From Erinaceus europaeus (lineage: Eukaryota; Chordata; Mammalia; Eulipotyphla; Erinaceidae), in contig NC_080165.1 in NCBI RefSeq assembly GCF_950295315.1, forward strand, positions 10,531,723 to 10,595,722: 64,000 nt of DNA, in the 5' to 3' direction. Under the pieces are notes generated by a model. That model saw only the letters and a list, made by a program, of their open reading frames with translations. It did not search any database and was not told where the DNA came from. Position 1 is the first letter of the stretch, and the number at the start of each line of letters is the position of its first letter. Shown piece after piece: positions 57,203 to 64,000 of this stretch. The translations under genes were made by a program, and so were the position numbers.

Positions 57203-57513
57203 GGGACTGGGTGGTAGCACACTGGGTTAAGCACACATAGTGCAAAGTGCAAGTTCAGGCAGTTCAAGCCTCCGGCTCACCACCTGTAGGGAAGTCACTT
57301 CACAAGTGGTGAAGCATATCTGAATGTGTCTTTCTCTTCCCCCTGTCTTCTCCTCCTCTCTCAACTTCTCTCTGTCCCATCCAACAACAGCAGCAACAAC
57401 AATAACAATAAAGGCAATAACAATTGGTGAAAAATGACCCCCAGGGACAGTGGATTTGTAGGGCTGCCCAAGCCCCAGCAATAACTCTGGAGGCAAAAAA
57501 AAAAAAAAAAAAA
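57203..57513 (+). mobile_element. SINE-A-long
   Basis: GGGGACTGGGTGGTAGCACA head; long poly-A end. It lies in the L1 3' end region. Confidence 0.9.
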
Positions 57514-58102
57514 AGTACAAACCTAATCAGAATGAAGATCAAGTTCTAAAAACCAAAAGACAAAATCAAGAATAGAAATAATTGTGTTTTGTTGAATTCA
57601 GTTTTATAGGTGAATATTTGCTCTGTATTAATATTTATCTAGACTAACTTTAGCTGAGATTAATTAATTAGATTATAAAATAGGAATCACACCCATGTGG
57701 TCTTCGAAAAAGTTCTTTATTCTAAATAATGATTATCCTTGTTTGAAGATGAGGTGTCTTCTTTAAAGCAAAGATAAGTACCATTATTTGAGTTTATTCT
57801 TTACATACATAAAGCACTGTTGTAAAGATAGCAAGAATCTTTTTTTTTAAGGTGCTTCATCCAGTTAGATCAAGGCTTTAGTGTCCTACCTCTTATGACC
57901 ATACAACTTCCAAAATCTTCCAGGTCATCCGGTTAAAAGTACCCAGTTCACATCAAAGCCCAAAGTTGGAACCCTAGATTACGTAGACTACATCTTTTTT
58001 TTTTTTCCTTTAGCGAATGTGTTTGTAGTTTTCCTGGTGCCTTGTATAATTAAGTGTTGCAGTCCTTCTCCACTTTGTCCTGCTAAGCACACAGTGGGCA
58101 TT
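57514..58102 (-). other. CRISP2 3'UTR and downstream unique sequence
   Basis: AT-rich, without a recognised repeat apart from short homopolymer runs. It contains the presumed 3'UTR directly below the stop codon. Confidence 0.5.
57793..57798 (-). promoter_or_regulatory. Candidate CRISP2 polyadenylation signal
   Basis: AATAAA on the minus strand about 305 nt after the CRISP2 stop, before a SINE-A-long begins at 57513. This would give a 3'UTR of roughly 330 nt. Confidence 0.45.
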
Positions 58103-58230
58103 TCAGTAAATTTTGTGTTCACAATGGCAAGTAGCTTTACACTTTTCTTTCAGCAATTCATGGTCACAGCCTGCTGACTGCTTCAAGGATGCACAGTTAC
58201 TTAGGATATCTTCATACTCACAACTATTGG
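58103..58230 (-). CDS. CRISP2: CRISP2 terminal exon, ion-channel-regulator part and stop
   Basis: Acceptor TTATTACAG|CC, then [30 protein letters not shown] and [11 protein letters not shown], then TGA at 58105-58103. Six cysteines lie at the family positions. Confidence 0.95.
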
Positions 58231-59657
58231 CTGTAATAAAAGAGATAAACTACTTTGTTACCACTTTCCTTAACATAAAAATGTCCACACAGGAATGCCA
58301 ACCCTTCAGCTTCATTACTCGGGTAAGACCTTTCCTTTCACAGTATTCTCTAATTCCATCCCAGTTGGATCACTTTCTAACTAAGTCCCAAAACCTAGAT
58401 ATAGACCAGGTCCTGTGAGATAGAGCCTATGTTCACACGTATCCATAAACTAGGGCAAAATATATACCTGAAAGCAAAAGTATACAATAGTCTGCAGTGA
58501 GTACCCCCCAACACTTCATCTGCACTATTCCAGCCTTTAGGCCCATGACTGTTCAACAGTTTGTTTGGCTTTGTATGTTAACTCTCTTTTCAGCCACCAG
58601 GTTCCAGATGCTACCATGATGCAGACCAGACTTCTGGACAGACGACCCCACCAATGTGTCTTGGAGCTCCGCTTCTCCAGAGACCCACCCTACTAGGGAG
58701 AGAGAGACAGACTGGGAGTATGGATCGACCAGTCAATGCCCATGTACAGCGGGGAAGCAATTACAGAAGCCAGACCTTCCACCTTCTGCCTCCCACAATG
58801 ACCTTGGGTCCATACTCTTAGAGTGATAAAGAATAGGAAAGCTATCAGGGGAGGGGATGGGATATGGAGTTCTGGTGGTAGAAATTGTGTGGAGTTGTAC
58901 CCCTCTTGTCCTATAGGTTTGTTAATGTCTCCTTTTTTAAATAAATAAGTAAAAATGTCCACACAGGAGCCCGGCAGTGTTGCACCACGTTACACGCACA
59001 CAGTATGAATCACATGGGCATGGACAGGTGCAAGGATCCTGGTTCAAATCCTTCCAGCTCCCCACCTGGCAAGGATGTCTCTTCACAGGCAGTGCAGCAG
59101 GTCTACAGGTGTCTGTCTTTCTCCCCCTCTGTCTTCCCCTCCTCTCTCAATTTTTCTCTGTCCTATCCAACAACAGCAGCAATGATGATGGAAAAAAGAT
59201 GGCTGCCAGAATTCCTACCTTCTGCACCTCCAAACCAACCTCGATCCATACTCCCAGTGGGAGAGAAGTGATCAGAGAGAGAGGTTAAGAGGGCTCTGAG
59301 CTCCAGCTCCATCAGCACCCAGAGAGGAGGAAAAGGAGAGGGATATATGAGTGGCTTGGAGGGGAAGAGAGGATTAGATCTGGAAGAAAAAGGGGGCAAC
59401 TGTATATAAATGAGAAACGGTAGTTGTAGAGAAGATGGCTGGCCCATGTCTACAACCTTGGGGGACCTGTGGTGGCTTGCAGTGGGGAGACTGAAGATTT
59501 AGAACCCTGGTGGTGGGAATGGAGTGGATTTATACCCCTGTTGTCATGTAATTTTATAAATCACTATTAAATCACTAATAAAATAAAGAAAAGGCTTCCA
59601 GGAGCAGTGGATTCATAGTGTAGGCACTGAACCCCAAAGATAATACTGGAGGGATAT

Positions 59658-59712
<55 letters not shown>

Positions 59713-61936
59713 CACAATAAAAGCTCATAGTATGGTTAAAATTGGACAAGCAAGACAGTGTCACCTACATGATGATGAGTATACTGTCTTGAGGAAAATA
59801 TTTGGAGGACGGTGCTTAAAGGTCACTGATTACCCCACCACCTTTTTATTTTGAATTTGGTGGTGTTTGGTAAAAAAAACCTTCTTCTTTCCTTCTTTAG
59901 TAAAGAGAATAAATTAGTATATATATATGTATATATATATATATATATATTTTTTTTTTTTTCTGCTTCGAGGGTTATCGCTGGGGGCTGATGCTTGGTG
60001 CCTGCACTATGAGTCCACTGCTCCTGGAGGCCATTTTTCCACCATTTTTGTTGCCCTTGTCACCCTTGTTGTTGTCATTATTGCTATTGCTGGGTTTCTT
60101 TGTAGTTGTTATCGTTGTTGGATAGGACAGAGAGAAATGGAGAGAGGAGGGGAAGACAGAGAGGGGGAGAGAAAGACACCTGCAGACCTGCTTCACTGCT
60201 TGTGAAACGACTCCCCTGCAGGTGGGGGCTGGAACCGGGTCTTTGCACTTCACACCATGTGCGCTTCACCTGCTGTGCTACCGCCCGACCCCCACTAACT
60301 GTATGTCTATGTGCAAGTTGCACATGTGACTAGAGGTGGCTACTTGAGAGACGCATTCTGACAGAGAACGCGGCCATTTTGTTATACTCTTGAGTAACAC
60401 CACTTTCAAACTCTTCTTTCAATTTTTTTTTCAGATGAACTGATTTTTGTGGGAAGATACAGATCAAAGGTAATATACCCCTTCTTTCAATATGCTTTCT
60501 TAGATGATCACCTGGGTCCCCACCAAACTTAGTAAATCTCAAACTGAACTCGTTTTACCACCAACAAGGTTGACGATTCTTGGTTATGGCTTCTCAATCA
60601 CCCTTCCATAATCACAGTGAAACGGTTTTCTGACTAGTCACTTGAGTCAGAACCCCCCCCTTTTTTTTTTTCTAGTTCAAACCAGCAAATACAATAAACT
60701 CTTAACTATTTAACCTTGCTGCTGACCGCTGTTTTTTTTTTCAAACTCATTCGTTCAAAACTTTTCTAGTGAGTTCCATATACTTGTTTGCATATATTGT
60801 TGTTGAGAAACTCTTTATAGAACATGATTCTGACCTTATCAACCACTTGTTTAAGATCATTCAAATTAGGGCTGATTGCTAAAACGATAAATTCTAGACT
60901 CTTAAACAGTATTCAAAACAAGTATACATATTCAACATTTTCTTCTAGGCTGAATTAAAGCTTTGACATTATATAAACATTCTGAATTACAACTATAAAT
61001 CCAATCAGAAAGAGTAAAAACTAAAGGCACATGCCTCCAAACGTGAATTTCCCAATAAAGAGTCCATTCTATTTCTCAGTCATTTTAGTAAAAGTATGCC
61101 AATTTCTAAAATGTCAACCACTGGTTTTGTTTCTATTCATAACAATTCTGGGAATGTTATGCAAAACTTAGTTCACTCCCTTTTGCTGCAACGTCTGTTG
61201 GAAGCTACGACTGTTTACAGGTTTGTGTTATCCATTAAAACGATATATACAAGGAAAGTAATCATTTATTATGTTAGACACTATTATTTATACTAGAGAA
61301 AAATGGGAAACAGTCAACTTTAGGGATTCCATAGAGCACACATACACACAAGCCACACTATTTGGGATGTCTTAGATTTATACATTTAGATTCTTTCCAA
61401 ATGCCATCTTTGGTATAACTACAAATTTCAATAAAATGAGGCACTTATCAGCAACAGTATATTTAACATTATTGTGTTTTGCAAAGTGACATAAACACAT
61501 TGATGGCAGTTGTTTTATTATATTACAGGAAATATTCTTTTCATTACAACTAACTTATTTTTTATTTAAAAGAGTAAAATGCTTCAATATACTTTGCTTA
61601 ATGAATATCTCCTTTGGATCAAGATAAAAACTAAATTGGCCAGCATGGGGGTGGATAGCATAATACTTATGCAAACAGACTCTCGTGTCTGAGGCTCCAA
61701 AGTCCTAGATAAAAATAAAGAATACAGTGCTCTGATCAAAATAAATAAACAATAACTAAATCAATAAAATTGGCCATTTTAGAAACTTACTTATTATGAA
61801 AAATAAAATATCAACTATTATGACAGTAACAAAGACTTCCAACTTACTGCATAGTCCGCCTTCACAGTTAGCAGGACAGCTGGCGCAAGGTGCTCCTTTG
61901 TCATAAGGGTTATTCTTTCTACTCAGATTATTCCCA
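58103..61936 (-). CDS. CRISP2: CRISP2 3' end, last two coding exons (partial gene)
   Basis: CRISP2 is a testis/sperm acrosomal member of the CAP superfamily; its C-terminal cysteine-rich domain (hinge plus ion-channel-regulator fold) is what is encoded here. The exons at 61936-61848 and 58230-58103 join in phase (A|CC, Thr) and supply all ten cysteines of that domain: four in the hinge (PCASC, ANC, GLC) and six in the terminal part, ending HCEHKIY. The human protein ends CENKIY with the same cysteine spacing. The CAP domain and signal peptide must lie right of base 64000. Position and minus orientation beside RHAG match human gene order. A CRISP1 or CRISP3 paralogue is possible but fits the terminal exon and synteny less well. 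Confidence 0.9.
58293..58951 (+). repeat. Repeat X copy in the last CRISP2 intron, 15-18-bp target duplication
   Basis: AAAAATGTCCACACAGGA lies at 58277-58294 (four of the five leading As; A-rich context) and at 58951-58968. The element is 5'-truncated at GGAATGCCAACCCTTCAGC and ends AATAAATAAGT. It is antisense to CRISP2, between its last two coding exons. Confidence 0.9.
58966..59652 (+). mobile_element. SINE-A-long interrupted by repeat X
   Basis: The body runs 58966-59204, and the 3' module resumes at 59588 (CTTCCAGGAGCAGTGGATTC) after the X insert. Confidence 0.85.
59205..59587 (+). repeat. Repeat X fragment nested in a SINE-A-long
   Basis: It runs from CCTACCTTCTGCACCTCCAA to ATTAAATCACTAATAAAATA. 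The host SINE continues on both sides (58966-59204 and 59588-59652). Confidence 0.75.
59655..59710 (+). repeat. (GATA)n microsatellite
   Basis: About 14 GATA units at the end of the SINE-A-long. Confidence 0.95.
59919..59950 (+). repeat. (AT)n microsatellite
   Basis: ATATAT run with one GT interruption, next to a T-run. Confidence 0.93.
59951..60293 (-). mobile_element. SINE-A-long
   Basis: GAGGGTTATCGCTGGGGGCT start in this orientation; head GGGGTCGGGCGGTAGCACAG in reverse. Confidence 0.92.
60294..61644. other. CRISP2 last intron, nothing recognised
   Basis: AT-rich unique sequence; the longest repeat-free stretch between the two CRISP2 exons. Confidence 0.45.
61645..61755 (+). mobile_element. 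SINE-D
   Basis: GGGGGTGGATAGCATAATAC and CAAACAGACTCTCGTGTCTG. It ends about 90 bases from the CRISP2 hinge exon donor. Confidence 0.85.
61848..61936 (-). CDS. CRISP2: CRISP2 penultimate exon, cysteine-rich hinge
   Basis: After acceptor AATCACAG|T the exon reads [20 protein letters not shown], then PANCEGGLC, and ends A|GTAAGT. It has 89 nt and 29 whole codons. The GNN..RKN.PY..G.PC..C pattern is diagnostic of the CRISP hinge. Confidence 0.93.
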
Positions 61937-62029
61937 CTGTGATTCAAAATGTTAAGTTATAAAATATTTTTCACTTGGCTTAATTTAGTCTTGATGCCAG
62001 TGTTACTCATCAGACATACACATTCACCC

Positions 62030-64000
62030 TCCTGCTCACCCCTCCCCACCACCCCAGAAGCAGCCTCTAGGGGCTGGACAGCCGCTCCTAGCAGGCTTCC
62101 CGCTGAGCTATTTTCTTTACCAAGATTCCTGGCTCACCATGGGTATCCTTCAAAGCCTTTTCCTTTTTTTTTTTTTTTTTTTAAGTAGCTGGAGCTCTAT
62201 TTGAGAGACAAAATATCTGACCAATCACAGCCTCATCCCTGCCTGGGAAAGACTACCTGGAGGTTTTTGTTTGTTTGTTTTGGATAGTTCTTACAATTGG
62301 CTGTCTTTACCCAGGCTGCTGGCAGCCAATTCGGAGTGGTCCAAGCTGCATACTGACTGTTAGGGTTTTTTACTCTTATTTTATTTTATTATCACTATTA
62401 TAATATACATGTGTCCCTTTTCCCCCCTCCTTCTTCAGGCTGACCAAAATTAGCTGTTTTTTCCATTGCTAGGGGACTGGGTGTCCTATCCATTGTGAGA
62501 GGAACTTATTTCTCTCTACCTCTCCCCTCCACTCTCCTTTTTCCCTCCTCCTAGCTAAGTCAAAAAAAAAAAAAAACTCTTTCACTGCTCTTTCTTTTCT
62601 TGTTCTTTTCTTCTTTTCTCCCTTCCTCCTTCTTTTGCTTTCTGAATTCACTGATACTCATTTGTGAATTATTTGGGGGAAGAAATCTGACTCAGAGTGG
62701 ACTCTATGTGTGTGTCTCTCTCTTCTCTACTTCCCTTTCTCCTCTTGCTATCCCTGGAGTTTACAGTGGACAGTAGATTTGCATAACTGTCGATTCTTGC
62801 TCTCCCTTTTTTCCTTTCTCTTACTTTTTCTTTTGGATTTGGTTGCTATTTTTTCTTGGACTGGAGGTGTTGTTTGGCTATCTAGTATTGGTTGAACTGC
62901 ATCCTTGCTTCAGTTACTATTGTTGTAATTTCTGAGGTTGGTGACTGCATTTGTAATAAAGGTCTTTAGTACAGTGTGGCTTGTAATCAAAACACAACAA
63001 CTGAAGAACAACAGAACAGAAAAATAAAAAACACATCAATAAAAAAATGGTTAAATCAAGAGCAAATAAAACTGCTACCACAATGAATCAGGACAAAAGC
63101 CCAGAAGAAATTACAAATCAGTCAGAAGTAACCATAAATAAGAAAAGCATGCAAGCAATAATAAACTAATAATCACAGAAATGAAGACAATTATGGAGGA
63201 AAGGGCTATCAGAATTATGGAAACAACAGATGAGACCCTCAAGGGAAATACAAGCTACTTCGAGTTAATTAGAGAACTGAAAGCTGAAATAGCTGAGCTA
63301 AAAGGCCAATTAACAGAACAAGCTAATACTGTAACTGAACTGAAGAAAGAAGCTGAGGAAAGGGAAAGCAGGCTAACAGAAGCAGAAAACAGAATTAGCC
63401 AGACAAAGGATGAGCTAGAGAAAACTAAGAAAGAGGTAAAAGAACTCAAAAAGAGATTGAGAGACACTGAAAACAACAACAGAGACATATGGAATGATCT
63501 CAAAAGAAGTAACATTCGTATAATAGGCCTACCAAAGGAAGAAAGAGAGGAAGGGGAAGTAAACATTCTAGAGGAGATTATAGAAGAAAACTTCTCAGAC
63601 CTAAACAACAGAAAGGACATAAAGATTCAAGAGGCACAGAGAGTCCAAAACAGAATCAACCCAGACCTGAAGACACCAAGACACATCATAGTTACAATGA
63701 AAAGTAAGGATGAAGAAAGGATCCTAAAGGCTGCAAGAGAAAAAAAAAAGTCACATACAGGGGAAAACCCATAAGACTATCAGCAGACTTCTCTACTCAA
63801 ACTCTAAAAGCCAGAAGAGAATGGAAAGATATCAATTGAACCCTGAATTAAAAAGGGTTTCAACCAAGGATAATATATCCTGCTAGGTGTTCATTCAAAC
63901 TAGATGGAGCGATCAAAACCTTCTCAGACAGACAACAGTTAAAGGAGGCAACCATCACCAAGCTTGCCCTGAAAGAGGTTCTAAAAGACCTCTTATAAAC
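62030..64000 (+). mobile_element. L1 retrotransposon 5' part (5'UTR and ORF1), runs off the window
   Basis: A T- and C-rich leader of about 1 kb is followed by ORF1. It lies in the CRISP2 intron upstream of the hinge exon, antisense to that gene. The 5' boundary is uncertain; the sequence after about 62230 is more surely L1. ORF2 would follow beyond 64000. It is the only L1 here that preserves its 5' end. Confidence 0.8.
63047..63998 (+). pseudogene. L1 ORF1 (RNA-binding chaperone), frameshifted
   Basis: ATG at 63047 begins MVKSRANKTATTMNQDKSPE but meets TAA TAA after about 40 codons. A second frame from 63181 runs 197 codons. It shows a long heptad coiled coil (about residues 20-95, LKKEAEERESRLTEAENRIS) and the RRM-type domain (NIRIIGLPKEE, RVQNRINPD, TPRHIIV). 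At 63730-63740 one base is missing from an A-run relative to the 52.38 kb copy, shifting the frame before the C-terminal domain. The ORF1 stop is TAA at 63996-63998. Confidence 0.9.

Overview
The window is mammalian nuclear DNA, most likely from a hedgehog-type insectivore (Erinaceus or a close relative). The evidence is several dozen tRNA-derived SINEs of a style I associate with Erinaceidae, abundant L1, and a spliced vertebrate gene. The species call rests on recollection of the SINE families, not on a search. There are no bacterial genes, CRISPR arrays or operons.

Two genes are visible, both on the minus strand. RHAG (Rh-associated glycoprotein, an erythrocyte ammonia/CO2 channel of the Amt/Rh family) is complete in its coding part: ten exons from 28364 (ATG) down to 5409 (stop). 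Every exon has GT-AG boundaries and compatible phases, giving 429 codons. The last two coding exons of CRISP2 (cysteine-rich secretory protein 2) lie at 61936-61848 and 58230-58103; the rest of that gene is beyond the right edge. Order and orientation match human 6p12, where RHAG neighbours CRISP2. The roughly 30 kb between the genes has no exon I can recognise.

Most of the rest is interspersed repeats. Names used below: SINE-A (about 300 bp, tRNA-like head, GTCGCTTCACAGGCGGTGAA body, pyrimidine tract, CAACAA/AATAA tail); SINE-A-long (the same plus a 3' module with GGAGCAGTGGATTCATGGTG and AACCCTGGAGG); SINE-B (about 200 bp, head GGGGCCAGGTGGTGGCACAC, tail TCTATCCAATAAATAAA); SINE-C (about 150 bp, TTGGACTCTCAAGCATGAGG); SINE-D (about 110 bp, CAAACAGACTCTCGTGCCTG). 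'Repeat X' is a non-coding element of up to about 1.3 kb that I cannot name. It is present in at least ten full or partial copies, four of them flanked by 14-18 bp target duplications, so it was moved by LINE machinery. L1 copies lie at 18.7-20.4, 20.7-21.1, 37.5-37.9, 52.2-57.2 and 62.0-64.0 kb, all defective. Two solo LTRs with 6-bp target duplications lie at 22845-23570 and 56027-56788; the second sits inside the 52-57 kb L1. A retroposed U6 snRNA (4540-4644) and a broken U2 fragment (30455-30522) are also present.

The strongest leads are repeat X, which may be an L1-3'UTR-derived non-autonomous family, and the RHAG model with a longer cytoplasmic tail and two N-glycosylation sequons.
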